Positions 8,452 through 17,377 of a stretch of 64,000 nucleotides of DNA are shown here, one piece after another. A model generated the notes under the pieces. The model ran no database searches and had not been told where the DNA came from. It worked only from the letters and a program-made list of their open reading frames with translations. The first letter of the stretch is position 1; each line of letters starts with the position of its first letter. The stretch comes from an uncultured Tateyamaria sp. (GTDB lineage: Bacteria > Pseudomonadota > Alphaproteobacteria > Rhodobacterales > Rhodobacteraceae). Made by a program: the position numbers and the translations under genes. The DNA is taken from positions 496,001 through 560,000 of the forward strand of contig NZ_CANLAG010000002.1 in assembly GCF_947488715.1 (NCBI RefSeq), read 5' to 3'.

Positions 8452-8461
8452 CCCAATCGTG

Positions 8462-8487
8462 GCGGGGCGTTCCTGAGATCGCCCCGC
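8462..8487 (+). terminator. Stem-loop after the binding-protein gene (attenuator)
   Basis: GCGGGGCG (8462-8469) pairs perfectly with CGCCCCGC (8480-8487) around a 10-base loop, without a T-tract. It probably stabilises the binding-protein mRNA or partly terminates transcription before the permease gene. Confidence 0.55.
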
Positions 8488-8591
8488 TCAGGATTTACCG
8501 ATTTCTCCCAGGCGTGGTGTCTCTGGTCCGTGCAAATTCTGCGGACATCAGGGGCGCCATGTTTGGAGAACACCATCGGAGCATTGGCCCC

Positions 8592-9635
8592 ATGTCATCT
8601 TCTACCGCCGCACTGCCAGACGGACCGCGCCGCATCAGCCGCGAGACGCTGGTCAAATGGGCGCCTCTTCTTGTTCTGGTGGTTCTTGTGTTGCTCTTTC
8701 CGCTGTTTGAATGGCTCGAAGACTTTCGTGACGGCAAAGACCACATTTATCTGCTCGACAGCCGTTTCCTGTCGATCCGCAATTTCGCCCGCATTGCGAT
8801 CTCGGCCTCTCCGGCCTTGATGGTCGCCATCGGGGTCACCTTTATCATTCTTATGGGGTCCATTGATCTGTCGATGGAAGGCACGGTGTCGGTCTGTGCG
8901 GTCATGTTTGCCCTCATGTTCATCGGCATGGGCGGCACGCTTGCCAGTTGGGCGTTCCTTGCCATTCCCGGCGCACTGGTTGTCGGCGCGGTGATGGGGT
9001 TCATCAACGGGCTGGTGCACGTAAAGCTCAAGATCCCGTCGTTCATGGCGTCACTGGCCATGGGGTTCGTGGGCACCGGTTTTGCCTTGCTGCTGACGGG
9101 CGGTGACCGCATCCGGGTCGAGGACGAGGCGTTTCGGTCGCTGCTGACGGTGCGGTGGTTCAACTTTCCCGTCATGTGCTACGTCGCGTTGCTGGGTCTG
9201 CTGGTTGCATGGTTCATCCAGTCGCGCACCACGCTGGGCCGCAACTTTTACGCCGTGGGCGGGGGCGAGGAGCTGGCCAAGGCCAGTGGTCTCAACGTCA
9301 ATCGGGTGCGGATCATGGGGTTCACGCTCGCGGGTGTGTTCTTTGCCATGGGGGCGCTGCTGGCGGTTGGGCGCATCGGCATTGCCGAAACGGCCACGGG
9401 CAACGGGTTCATGTTCGTTTCGATCACCGCTGTTGTGGTGGGTGGCACAGCCCTGTGGGGCGGCATTGGCGGGGTCTGGAACACGCTGATCGGTGTGCTG
9501 ATCGTGAACGTGATCAACAACGGCATGGTGGTGATCGGCCTGCCCAATTGGGTGCAGGACGGCACGCTGGGCCTGTTGGTCATTGCCGCGGTGGTGCTAT
9601 CGACCGACCGCCGCTCTGTCAGCTTTGTGAAATAG
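8592..9635 (+). CDS. Sugar ABC transporter permease (CUT2/RbsC class)
   Basis: A 347-residue inner-membrane permease with about eight to ten hydrophobic helices. The family motif is seen as ILMGSIDLSMEGTVS, and the cytoplasmic loop TLGRNFYAVGGGEELAKASGLN matches the ATPase-contact region of RbsC-type permeases. It pairs with the second permease of the operon to form a heterodimeric channel. The start MSSSTAALPD was preferred over 8514 or 8559 because the shorter form begins just before the first helix, as in the family; a GGAG lies 11 bases upstream, so this choice is moderate. The ATPase gene starts 11 bases after its stop. Confidence 0.85.
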   Translation: MSSSTAALPDGPRRISRETLVKWAPLLVLVVLVLLFPLFEWLEDFRDGKDHIYLLDSRFLSIRNFARIAISASPALMVAIGVTFIILMGSIDLSMEGTVSVCAVMFALMFIGMGGTLASWAFLAIPGALVVGAVMGFINGLVHVKLKIPSFMASLAMGFVGTGFALLLTGGDRIRVEDEAFRSLLTVRWFNFPVMCYVALLGLLVAWFIQSRTTLGRNFYAVGGGEELAKASGLNVNRVRIMGFTLAGVFFAMGALLAVGRIGIAETATGNGFMFVSITAVVVGGTALWGGIGGVWNTLIGVLIVNVINNGMVVIGLPNWVQDGTLGLLVIAAVVLSTDRRSVSFVK

Positions 9636-9646
9636 GGGGCGGGGCC

Positions 9647-11152
9647 ATGTATGAACTGCAACAGATCGACAAACATTTTCCCGGCGTGCACGCGCTTAAG
9701 TCCATCGATTTCAAGATCGGACGCGGCGAAATTGTGGGCCTTGTCGGTGAAAACGGTGCGGGTAAATCCACGCTGATGAAGGTGATTTACGGCGCTTACC
9801 AGCCGGATGGCGGCACCGTGTCCATCGACGGCACAACCGTGCGGTTCCAGAACCCGCGTCAGGCCATGGATCACGGCATCGGTATGGTGTTTCAGGAACA
9901 ATCGCTGATCACCAACCTGACGGTGGCCGAGAACATTTTCCTGGGCTTTGAACAGCAATTTGTCCGGTGGGGCGTCATCGACTGGAAGGCGCTGACCGCA
10001 GCCGCGCGTGCGCAACTGGCCAAGGTCAAGCTGGACATTGATCCAAGCATCGTCACTGCGCAGCTTTCCTTTGCCCAGCGTCAGTTGGTTGAGCTGGCCA
10101 AGGTGCTGACGCTCGAAGAGCGCGTGGACGGGGATCTCGTGATCCTGCTGGATGAACCGACCTCGGTGCTGGCGCGCGAAGAGGTGGAACTGCTGTTCCA
10201 GCTGGTCCGGGATCTCACGTCGCGCGCGTCCTTTATCTTTGTCAGTCACCGCATGGACGAAGTGCTGGAACTGAGCGACCGCATCTATGTGATGAAGGAC
10301 GGTGAGGTGGTCGACGTGGTTGCCCAGGCCGACGCGCAGGTCGAAACGATCCAGCACAAGATGGTGGGCCGCGACATCGACAAGGAATACTACCGCGAAC
10401 AAAAGCAACAGGACTACGAGCGCACAAACCCGCTGGTGTCGTTCCGCAATGTCAGCCACGCGGGCAGCTTTCAGGACATCTCGTTTGACCTGCACGCGGG
10501 CGAGGTGCTGTGCCTCGTCGGCACCGAAGGGTCAGGGCGCGAGGCGATCTTGCGCACGGTCTTTGGCCTCGATACGCCCACCTCTGGCACTGTCCAGATC
10601 AAGGGTGAGACCATCACGCATTTCAACGCCCAGTCCGGCGTGGCGCGCGGCATTGGCTATGTCCCCCGCGAACGCAAGGTCGAGGGGATTGTCAGCGGGA
10701 TGAGCGTCTATGAGAACATGACCATCAGCCAGATGGGCAACTATGCCACGGGCGGCATCCTCAAGATCGGAGAAGAACGGGCGCTCGCCCGCGCTTGGAT
10801 CGAAAAGTTGGGGATCAAGACACCCAACGAACACAAGGACTGCGCAGGCCTGTCGGGCGGCAATCAGCAAAAGGTGGTGCTGGCCAAATGGCGCTCTGGC
10901 GGGTCAGACATCATCCTGCTGGACCACCCCACGCGGGGCCTCGATATCGGGGCCAAGGAAGACGTCTATGAAATGGTGCGCGGCATGTGTGCTGACGGTG
11001 TGGGCATCATCCTCGTGGCCGACACACTCGAAGAGGCGATTGGTCTCTCGCACTCCATCATCGTCCTCAAGGACGGTCAATTCCAGCAACGGTTCGAAGG
11101 GATGCCGGGCGACAAGCCCACGCTCTTTGACCTTGTGCATCACATGATCTGA
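9647..11152 (+). CDS. Sugar ABC transporter ATP-binding protein (two-domain RbsA/MglA class)
   Basis: A 501-residue tandem ATPase that powers the ribose-type importer. The first domain has Walker A GENGAGKST and Walker B VILLDEPTSVL with a degenerate signature (LSFAQRQLVE). The second has a degenerate Walker A (GTEGSGREA) and a canonical signature LSGGNQQKVVLAKW followed by IILLDHPTRGLD. This asymmetry is usual for CUT2 ATPases, where one site is weak. In the second Walker B the usual glutamate is histidine (LLDHPTRG). The start MYELQQ follows a GGGGGCGGGG tract; the frame stays open far upstream through the permease gene, but that is a shadow reading. The next permease begins nine bases after the stop. 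Confidence 0.9.
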   Translation: MYELQQIDKHFPGVHALKSIDFKIGRGEIVGLVGENGAGKSTLMKVIYGAYQPDGGTVSIDGTTVRFQNPRQAMDHGIGMVFQEQSLITNLTVAENIFLGFEQQFVRWGVIDWKALTAAARAQLAKVKLDIDPSIVTAQLSFAQRQLVELAKVLTLEERVDGDLVILLDEPTSVLAREEVELLFQLVRDLTSRASFIFVSHRMDEVLELSDRIYVMKDGEVVDVVAQADAQVETIQHKMVGRDIDKEYYREQKQQDYERTNPLVSFRNVSHAGSFQDISFDLHAGEVLCLVGTEGSGREAILRTVFGLDTPTSGTVQIKGETITHFNAQSGVARGIGYVPRERKVEGIVSGMSVYENMTISQMGNYATGGILKIGEERALARAWIEKLGIKTPNEHKDCAGLSGGNQQKVVLAKWRSGGSDIILLDHPTRGLDIGAKEDVYEMVRGMCADGVGIILVADTLEEAIGLSHSIIVLKDGQFQQRFEGMPGDKPTLFDLVHHMI

Positions 11153-11161
11153 GGCGGGACA

Positions 11162-12106
11162 ATGACCCTCGAAACACTCAAACCGCATTTTCCCTGGATC
11201 ACCCTGCTTGTGCTGGTGGTGCTGGTTGGCGCTCTAAACCCGTCGTTCTTTGATCCGGGGGCGCTGATGCTGCTGATGGCTGACATCGTGCCGCTGTTCA
11301 TCATGGCGATGGGGATGACCTTTGCGATTTACATTGGCGGTATCGACCTGTCGGTCCAGCAACTGGCCAATGTGGTCACTGTGGTTGCGACCGTCTATCT
11401 GGCCAACTTCGGGATCGGGGTTGCGGTGATTGCCATCCTGATCGGTTTCCTCTTTGGGGCCATTTCTGGCTACGTCACCACGCGGCTTTTTGTGCCGTCA
11501 TTTGTGTCGACACTGGCGATGGGGTTTGTGGCGCTGTCCATGGCGAAATGGCTGTCGGATCAACGTGCGCTGTCCATGGACGCGACCCTGCGCAACGACA
11601 GCTTTGGATGGATGTTCGACACCACCGCCGGGTTTCCCAACGAATTGATCATTGCGCTGATCCTGCTGGCGCTGGCGTGGTTCCTGCAAACGCGCACCAC
11701 CTTTGGCCGGTCGCTCAAGGCCGTCGGGGCAGGAGAGCTGGCCGCCGTGGCCTCGGGGCTGAATGTCGACAAGGTCAAGATCATCGCCTTCGCCATCTCG
11801 GGTGCGTTTGCCGCCATTGCGGGGCTGATGTTCTCGGTCAAACTGTCGGGGGGGGACGCCAACCTTGCCAACGGCTTCCTGTTGCTGGCGATTGTCGCTG
11901 TGCTGGTGGGGGGGACACCGCTCACCGGTGGGGTCGGTGGCGTGGTCAACACGGCCATCGGCACGCTCATCGTGATGGTGATCCGCGCGGCCATGGTCTA
12001 CCTTGAGGTGGACGCGACACAGCAGCAGATGGTGTTTGGCATCGTTCTGATCGCTGCCATTGCGCTGACGATTGATCGGTCAAAATTGCGAGGGATTGTA
12101 AAGTGA
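11162..12106 (+). CDS. Sugar ABC transporter permease, second subunit (CUT2 class)
   Basis: A 314-residue permease of the RbsC type with the motif YIGGIDLSVQQLANV and the loop TFGRSLKAVGAGELAAVASGLNVDKVK. The many hydrophobic segments cover most of its length. Two different permeases, as here, are common in alphaproteobacterial CUT2 systems. It starts at ATG with a GGCGGGACA leader and ends overlapping the next gene as GTGA, which ties the transporter directly to the dehydrogenase and suggests that this enzyme acts on the imported compound. Confidence 0.85.
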   Translation: MTLETLKPHFPWITLLVLVVLVGALNPSFFDPGALMLLMADIVPLFIMAMGMTFAIYIGGIDLSVQQLANVVTVVATVYLANFGIGVAVIAILIGFLFGAISGYVTTRLFVPSFVSTLAMGFVALSMAKWLSDQRALSMDATLRNDSFGWMFDTTAGFPNELIIALILLALAWFLQTRTTFGRSLKAVGAGELAAVASGLNVDKVKIIAFAISGAFAAIAGLMFSVKLSGGDANLANGFLLLAIVAVLVGGTPLTGGVGGVVNTAIGTLIVMVIRAAMVYLEVDATQQQMVFGIVLIAAIALTIDRSKLRGIVK

Positions 12107-13134
12107 CACAGATGCGCGCCGCCGTTTTGGTGAAACCCGGAACCTTCGAGCTGCGCGATGTGCCACGCCCCGAACCCGGCCCGACAGAGGCGCTGGTGCG
12201 CATCACGCGCACGGGTATTTGCGGCACCGATCTGCACATTTTCCACGGCAACTATGCCGCCGATGCCTTGCCCATGATCCCGGGTCACGAATTCACCGGT
12301 CACATTGCGGCCCTCGGGTCCGAGGTGCAGGGGTTGAAAGAAGGTCAGTCCGTGGTGGTCGATATGAACATCGGCTGCACCCGCTGTTACTATTGCCGCC
12401 GGAACGAAGTGTTGAACTGTCCTGAGATGCGCCAGATGGGCATCACGATGGACGGGGCCTTTGCCGATTACATCTCTGTTCCGGCCCGCCTTGTGATCCC
12501 GGCGCCGGAGCATGTGCCCGCGAATGTGCTGGCCTTGACCGAGCCGTTGTCCTGCGTTGTGCGCGCCGCGCGCAAGTCGCAGGTCAGCTTTGGCCAGTCG
12601 GCGCTGGTGATTGGTGCAGGGCCCATCGGCAACCTGCATGTGCAATTGTTGCGCACCATTGGCGCGGCCCCGATTATCGTAACGGACCTGAGCGCCGACC
12701 GGGTGCAGATGGCGGTGGACTGCGGCGCAGATATTGGTGTCAGTGATCCCTTGCAACTGGAACAGGCCGTCCGCGACTCCACGGATGGGCGCGGCACGGA
12801 CATCGTGATTGAAAGCGTCGGCAACGCGGCGCTGTACCAGCAGGCGCTTGGCCTGATGCGCAAGGGCGGGCATCTTGCGGCCTTTGGCCTGACGGGGCCG
12901 GACACGGCGCTGCCGCTCGATATTCTGACGACGATCCTGCAGGAAACCAGCGTCAAAGGGTCGGTGGCCGGTGTGGGCGAAGACATGCACGACGCGCTTA
13001 CGCTGTTGACGCACGGACGGATCAAGACGGACCCGTTCACCACCGCAGATTTCGATCTCGAGGACATCCAGATGGCCTTTGAGAGCTATGCGGATCGTTC
13101 TGATGACCTCAAGACCCAGATCGTGATGGCCTGA
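12103..13134 (+). CDS. Zinc-dependent alcohol dehydrogenase (MDR family, sorbitol/idonate-type)
   Basis: A 343-residue medium-chain dehydrogenase. The catalytic zinc region is seen in GICGTDLHIFHG and PGHEFTGHIAALG; the structural zinc site is the cysteine cluster GCTRCYYCRRNEVLNC. The Rossmann motif is VIGAGPIGNLHVQLL followed by VTDLSADR, where aspartate favours NAD. Family members oxidise polyols, sugar acids or threonine. Translation starts at GTG, overlapping the permease stop by four bases; an alternative ATG lies nine bases further on. It is the last gene of the transporter operon, so it probably performs the first oxidation of the imported compound. Confidence 0.85.
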   Translation: MTQMRAAVLVKPGTFELRDVPRPEPGPTEALVRITRTGICGTDLHIFHGNYAADALPMIPGHEFTGHIAALGSEVQGLKEGQSVVVDMNIGCTRCYYCRRNEVLNCPEMRQMGITMDGAFADYISVPARLVIPAPEHVPANVLALTEPLSCVVRAARKSQVSFGQSALVIGAGPIGNLHVQLLRTIGAAPIIVTDLSADRVQMAVDCGADIGVSDPLQLEQAVRDSTDGRGTDIVIESVGNAALYQQALGLMRKGGHLAAFGLTGPDTALPLDILTTILQETSVKGSVAGVGEDMHDALTLLTHGRIKTDPFTTADFDLEDIQMAFESYADRSDDLKTQIVMA

Positions 13135-13178
13135 CGCTTTTGAGGCGCGATTCCGGCCACGGATTCGCTTGCGCCAAT

Positions 13179-13196
13179 AGTAACTATATGGTTACT
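13179..13196. promoter_or_regulatory. TetR operator, site B
   Basis: AGTAAC-TATATG-GTTACT is a perfect inverted repeat with a 6-base spacer, 37 bases before the aldehyde dehydrogenase start. It matches sites A, C and D and marks a separate promoter for the dehydrogenase/GMC pair. Confidence 0.75.
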
Positions 13197-13233
13197 TAAT
13201 GGCATTTGAGGCAAGCGGACAAAGGAATCACCT

Positions 13234-14736
13234 ATGGATCAATCGAGCACGATTTTGACCCCGCCTTCGGAACCGCGTGAGTTTGGGTTCTTTGTGGATG
13301 GCGCATTTGTCCCCGCGGGGACACGCGATGTGTTTGAGCGCGCGTCACCCGGACATGGTGTGCCGGTGACACGTCTACCCAAGTGTACGGATGCGGATCT
13401 GGATGCGGCGGTTGCCTGCGCGCGCCGTGCGTTCGATGATCGCCGCTGGTCTGCCGCCGCCGCCACGGACCGCGCCGCGATCCTGTTGCGGACGGCTGAC
13501 ATCCTGCGGGCGCGCGCGGAGGAGATTGCCTATTGGGAAACGCTTGAGAACGGCAAACCCATCGCCCAGGCTCGCGCCGAGGTTGGCGGGTGTGTTGGGA
13601 TGTTTGAACTGGCCGCAGGGCTTGCACGCACAGTGCATGGCGACAGCTTTAACAACACCGGCGACGGCGCACTGGGGCTTGTGACACGTGAACCTGTGGG
13701 CGTTGTGGGGCTGATCACGCCGTGGAATTTTCCGTTCCTGATCCTGTGCGAACGCGTCCCATACATCCTTGCGGGTGGTAACACGATTGTCGCCAAACCC
13801 TCGGAAATGACATCTGCCACCACGCTGATGTTGGCCGAAATCCTGACCGAAGCGGGCCTGCCTGCGGGTGTGTTCAACGTGGTCACGGGTTCCGGACGTT
13901 CGGTTGGCCAACGACTGCTTGAACATATGGATGTGGACATGTTGTCCTTTACCGGATCGACCGCCGTGGGACGTGCGGTGGTCGAGGCCTCGGGGCGGAC
14001 CAATTTCAAGAAACTGGGCCTCGAACTGGGTGGCAAGAACCCACAGATCGTCTTCGCCGACGCAGACCTTGAGGATGCCGCTGACGGTGTCGCCTTTGGC
14101 ATTGCGTTCAACACCGGACAGTGCTGTGTGTCGGGCTCGCGCCTCATTGTGGAACGGTCTGTGGCGGATAAATTCGGGCGTATGGTCGCGGGCAAACTGG
14201 CCAAGGCCCGGATCGGTGATCCGCTGGACGAGGCCACACAGATCGGGGCCATCACCACCGACGCGCAAAACGATACCATTATGGGCTATATCGCCAAGGG
14301 CACCGAAGAGGGGGCGACGCTGCTGTCGGGTGGCACCGCGCCGGATCTGGGGCAGGGGCAATACATCGAACCCACCGTGTTCACCGACGTGACGCCCGAC
14401 ATGGCCATCGCGCGCGAAGAAATCTTTGGGCCTGTGCTGACCATCCTGCCGTTTGACACGCTGGACGAAGCGATCGCCATGGCCAACGACACGGAATACG
14501 GCCTCGCGGCGAGCGTTTGGTCCAAGAACATCGACAAGGCCCTTACGGTCTCGCGCCAGGTTAGTGCCGGGCGCTTTTGGGTGAACACGACCCTCGCGGG
14601 CGGTCCCGAAATGCCCATTGGCGGCTTCAAGCTATCGGGTTGGGGACGCGAGGCCGGGATGTACGGGGTCGAGGAATACATGCAGGTCAAATCGGTTTTC
14701 ATCGAGATCGGCAAGCGCGACCACTGGATCAAGTGA
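13234..14736 (+). CDS. NAD(P)-dependent aldehyde dehydrogenase
   Basis: A 500-residue enzyme of the classical ALDH superfamily. Visible landmarks are TPWNFPFLIL and IVAKPSEMTS (cofactor binding), FTGSTAVGRAV, the catalytic glutamate in LELGGKNPQIV and the catalytic cysteine in FNTGQCCVSGSRL. The C-terminal PIGGFKLSGWGREAG is typical of the betaine/aminobutyraldehyde and vanillin-type branches. It converts an aldehyde, possibly the product of the neighbouring alcohol or GMC oxidoreductase, to an acid. A TetR-type operator lies directly upstream, and the GMC gene starts one base after its stop, so the two form a separately transcribed pair. Substrate unknown. Confidence 0.9.
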   Translation: MDQSSTILTPPSEPREFGFFVDGAFVPAGTRDVFERASPGHGVPVTRLPKCTDADLDAAVACARRAFDDRRWSAAAATDRAAILLRTADILRARAEEIAYWETLENGKPIAQARAEVGGCVGMFELAAGLARTVHGDSFNNTGDGALGLVTREPVGVVGLITPWNFPFLILCERVPYILAGGNTIVAKPSEMTSATTLMLAEILTEAGLPAGVFNVVTGSGRSVGQRLLEHMDVDMLSFTGSTAVGRAVVEASGRTNFKKLGLELGGKNPQIVFADADLEDAADGVAFGIAFNTGQCCVSGSRLIVERSVADKFGRMVAGKLAKARIGDPLDEATQIGAITTDAQNDTIMGYIAKGTEEGATLLSGGTAPDLGQGQYIEPTVFTDVTPDMAIAREEIFGPVLTILPFDTLDEAIAMANDTEYGLAASVWSKNIDKALTVSRQVSAGRFWVNTTLAGGPEMPIGGFKLSGWGREAGMYGVEEYMQVKSVFIEIGKRDHWIK

Positions 14737-14737
14737 C

Positions 14738-16339
14738 ATGAGTGCTGCGGGTTTTGACTATGTAATCATCGGTGGCGGCTCTGCGGGGTGTGTTATGGCC
14801 AACCGACTGAGTGAGGACGCAAATGCGCGTATCCTCCTGCTCGAAGCGGGCGGCAAGGATTGGCACCCGCTGATCCATATGCCGGTGGGCTTTGCCAAGA
14901 TGACCACCGGGCCGCACACATGGGGGTTCAAGACGGCCCCCCAGAAACATGCCAACAACCGTGAGATCCCCTATGCGCAGGCCCGTGTGATCGGCGGTGG
15001 ATCGTCGATCAACGCCGAGGTTTTCACGCGCGGCGCGCCCGAAGACTATGACCGTTGGGCGCATGAAGAGGGCTGCGACGGATGGGCGTTCAAGGACATC
15101 CAACAGTATTTCCTGAAGTCCGAAGGCAATGGGCGGATGGCCGATGTCTGGCATGGCACGGATGGCCCATTGGGGGTATCGGATTTGCCCGATCCGCAGC
15201 CGATGACCCGTGCCTTTGTGCAGTCGTGTCAGCAGGCGGGCATCCCTTACTCGCACGATTTCAACGGCGAACGTCAAGCCGGGTGCGGCGTGTACCAGAC
15301 CACGACGAAAGGCTACCGCCGCTGCTCCGCGGCGGTTGGGTATCTCAAGCCCGCGCTCAAACGCAAGAACCTGACGGTCGAGACCGGGTGCATGGTCAAG
15401 CGGATCACATTCGAGGGCAATCGCGCCACCGGGGTCGACTATTTCAACGGCAAGGAACGCAAGCACGCGCGCGCCACCAGCGAAGTGCTGGTGACGTCGG
15501 GGGCCATTGGCACACCCAAGATCATGATGCTGTCAGGGGTCGGACCCGCCGCGCATTTGCGCGCACACAACATTGACGTCGTGCATGACCTGCCGGGCGT
15601 TGGCGAGAACCTCAACGACCATTTTGGCATCGACATCGTGGGTGAGCTGACCGGGCACTACAGTCTCGACAAATACAACAAGCCGCATTGGGCCGCATGG
15701 GCGGGGTTGCAGTACCTGATGTTCCGGTCCGGCCCCATCACGTCCAACGTGGTGGAGGGCGGCGCGTTTTGGCATTCGGATGACCTGTCTGGCCTGCCTG
15801 ATCTGCAGTTTCATTTTCTGGCCGGGGCTGGGGCCGAGGCGGGCGTGCCGGGTGTCACGCCCGGCGCTTCGGGGATCACGCTCAACTCTTATGCCGTGCG
15901 ACCCAAGAGCCGTGGCACCGTGCGGCTTCGGTCAGGTGATCCGGCTGACATGCCTATCGTTGATCCCAATTTTCTGGCGGAACCCGACGACCTAAAGGTT
16001 GGCGTTGAAGGGGTGAAGTTGAGCCGCGAGATATTCTCTCAACCCGCCTTGCAAAAGCACCTGCGCGCCATCCGGTTTCCGGACGACGGTGTAAAAACGC
16101 AAAAGGAGTTGGAGGACTACGCACGCCAATACGGGCGCACGTCCTATCACCCCACATGCACCTGCAAGATGGGCACGGATGACATGGCTGTGGTGGGGAC
16201 CGACCTGCGGGTGCACGGGCTCGACGGTATTCGCATCTGCGACAGTTCGGTGATGCCAAGCCTGATTGGGTCAAACACCAATGCGCCGACGATTATGATT
16301 GCCGAAAAAGCCAGCGATCTGGTACGTGGCAATCGCTAG
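14738..16339 (+). CDS. GMC-family FAD-dependent oxidoreductase (choline dehydrogenase-like)
   Basis: A 533-residue flavoenzyme. The FAD-binding dinucleotide motif YVIIGGGSAGCVMANRLSED is at the N-terminus, followed by ILLLEAGGKD; the GMC signature GGGSSINAEVFTRG is near residue 90, and the C-terminal catalytic region SYHPTCTCKMG contains the conserved histidine. It oxidises a primary or secondary alcohol and passes electrons to oxygen or quinone. The start MSAAGFDYV is one base past the aldehyde dehydrogenase stop; the open frame continues upstream only as a shadow. The gene pair alcohol oxidase plus aldehyde dehydrogenase resembles the choline-to-betaine pair, but the absence of a betaine regulator and the sugar transporter argue for another alcohol. 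Confidence 0.85.
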   Translation: MSAAGFDYVIIGGGSAGCVMANRLSEDANARILLLEAGGKDWHPLIHMPVGFAKMTTGPHTWGFKTAPQKHANNREIPYAQARVIGGGSSINAEVFTRGAPEDYDRWAHEEGCDGWAFKDIQQYFLKSEGNGRMADVWHGTDGPLGVSDLPDPQPMTRAFVQSCQQAGIPYSHDFNGERQAGCGVYQTTTKGYRRCSAAVGYLKPALKRKNLTVETGCMVKRITFEGNRATGVDYFNGKERKHARATSEVLVTSGAIGTPKIMMLSGVGPAAHLRAHNIDVVHDLPGVGENLNDHFGIDIVGELTGHYSLDKYNKPHWAAWAGLQYLMFRSGPITSNVVEGGAFWHSDDLSGLPDLQFHFLAGAGAEAGVPGVTPGASGITLNSYAVRPKSRGTVRLRSGDPADMPIVDPNFLAEPDDLKVGVEGVKLSREIFSQPALQKHLRAIRFPDDGVKTQKELEDYARQYGRTSYHPTCTCKMGTDDMAVVGTDLRVHGLDGIRICDSSVMPSLIGSNTNAPTIMIAEKASDLVRGNR

Positions 16340-16348
16340 CTGTTGGAT

Positions 16349-16380
16349 GGTCTGCGCGGCACATGTTGGCTGCGCAGACC
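16349..16380. terminator. Stem-loop between convergent genes
   Basis: GGTCTGCGC (16349-16357) pairs perfectly with GCGCAGACC (16372-16380). It lies between the ends of the GMC and aldo/keto reductase genes and probably terminates both; a short T-rich stretch (GCTTGTTTAGC) follows on the plus strand. Confidence 0.65.
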
Positions 16381-16391
16381 GCTTGTTTAGC

Positions 16392-17210
16392 TTAGTCCCA
16401 TTCGGGCGCCCATGGCACTAGATCGGACCCGACAATTCTGTAGCCCGTCTGGGTCAGCTTCTCGATCCGCGCCATGTCCACATGGGACAGGGTGAAATCC
16501 ATGATGTCGAAGTTGGCGCGGATGTTCTCGGGCTTGGTGGACATGGTGTTGATGCTCACGCCCTTCTGGATGATCCAGCGCAACACGACCTGTGCCGCAG
16601 ACTTGCCATAGCCCGCGCCAATCTCGGCAAACTCCGGATGCTTGAACACCTCACCGCGCGCGACGGATGAATAGGACGACAGCGGTATGCCCACGTCGTT
16701 CGCACCGGCCAACAATGTGTCCTGGTTGAGCAGCGGATGAAATTCGACCTGGTTCGTCACGATAGGGGCGTCCACGACCGTGACTGCCTTTTTCATCATC
16801 GCGATGGTGTAGTTGGACACGCCGATGTTTTGGGTCAGCCCCTGGTCTTTGGCTTTTTGCAGCAACTCGAGCGATGGCGCGACCTCTCCGTCGATAGGGG
16901 GCCAGTGCAGCAGCAGCACATCCACGAAATCCAGTTTCAGGTCCTTGAGCGACCGTTCGACTGAGGCCATGAAAGCGTCTTCGGAGAAATTGTCGGGATG
17001 CACTTTAGTGGTGATGCACATCTCGTCACGCTTGAGACCGGTGGCGGCCAGCGCCCCTCCGGTTTCTGCTTCGTTTCCATACATTTGCGCCGTATCAAAG
17101 GCTCGATAGCCGGCTTCGGCGGCTGCAAGAATGGCGTCGCGGGCGACGTCCCCGGTCAACGGAAAGGTGCCAAAGGCGCGCTGGTGTGTCTTTTGGAAAT
17201 AGATGTTCAT
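16392..17210 (-). CDS. Aldo/keto reductase
   Basis: A 272-residue NADPH-dependent AKR. The catalytic tetrad can be placed: aspartate and tyrosine in AFDTAQMYGNE, lysine in CITTKVHPD and histidine in VLLLHWPP. The barrel pattern continues with GVSNYTIAMMKKAV and VTNQVEFHPLL; the cofactor tail INTMSTKPENIRAN is near the end. It interconverts an aldehyde or ketone with the alcohol. It is transcribed alone on the minus strand, behind a GGGAGG ribosome site and a TetR-type operator (17238-17255), so it belongs to the same regulon as the genes on either side although its direction is opposite. Confidence 0.88.
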   Translation of the reverse strand: MNIYFQKTHQRAFGTFPLTGDVARDAILAAAEAGYRAFDTAQMYGNEAETGGALAATGLKRDEMCITTKVHPDNFSEDAFMASVERSLKDLKLDFVDVLLLHWPPIDGEVAPSLELLQKAKDQGLTQNIGVSNYTIAMMKKAVTVVDAPIVTNQVEFHPLLNQDTLLAGANDVGIPLSSYSSVARGEVFKHPEFAEIGAGYGKSAAQVVLRWIIQKGVSINTMSTKPENIRANFDIMDFTLSHVDMARIEKLTQTGYRIVGSDLVPWAPEWD

Positions 17211-17237
17211 TCGTTGCCTCCCTGAGTCGCCTCAATT

Positions 17238-17255
17238 AGTAACTCAATGGTTACT
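17238..17255. promoter_or_regulatory. TetR operator, site C
   Basis: AGTAAC-TCAATG-GTTACT, a perfect inverted repeat with a 6-base spacer, 28 bases upstream of the aldo/keto reductase start. It differs from site B only in the spacer. Confidence 0.75.
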
Positions 17256-17337
17256 TAACGCCAAGACTTTCTGTCCCGACTGCTGATTTTATTGAGAAAT
17301 CTGGACTTGATTGGCGGCCTGACGCACGGCATAGTCA

Positions 17338-17355
17338 AATAACTGTCTGGTTACT
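17338..17355. promoter_or_regulatory. TetR operator, site D
   Basis: AATAAC-TGTCTG-GTTACT has one mismatch from the consensus palindrome and lies 22 bases before the CoA-transferase start. Sites C and D are 100 bases apart in the divergent promoter region. Confidence 0.7.
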
Positions 17356-17377
17356 TGCCAGCCCACACATGTGAAAG

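Noticed and set aside
9155-9646. Apparent permease-ATPase fusion because the ATPase frame is open far upstream
   Set aside because: The upstream part is out of frame with the permease, whose own frame ends properly at 9635; the ATPase has a clear start and ribosome site at 9647.
9248-10495. A 415-codon open frame antisense to the permease and ATPase genes
   Set aside because: It spans two real genes and their junction; it is a shadow of their codon use.
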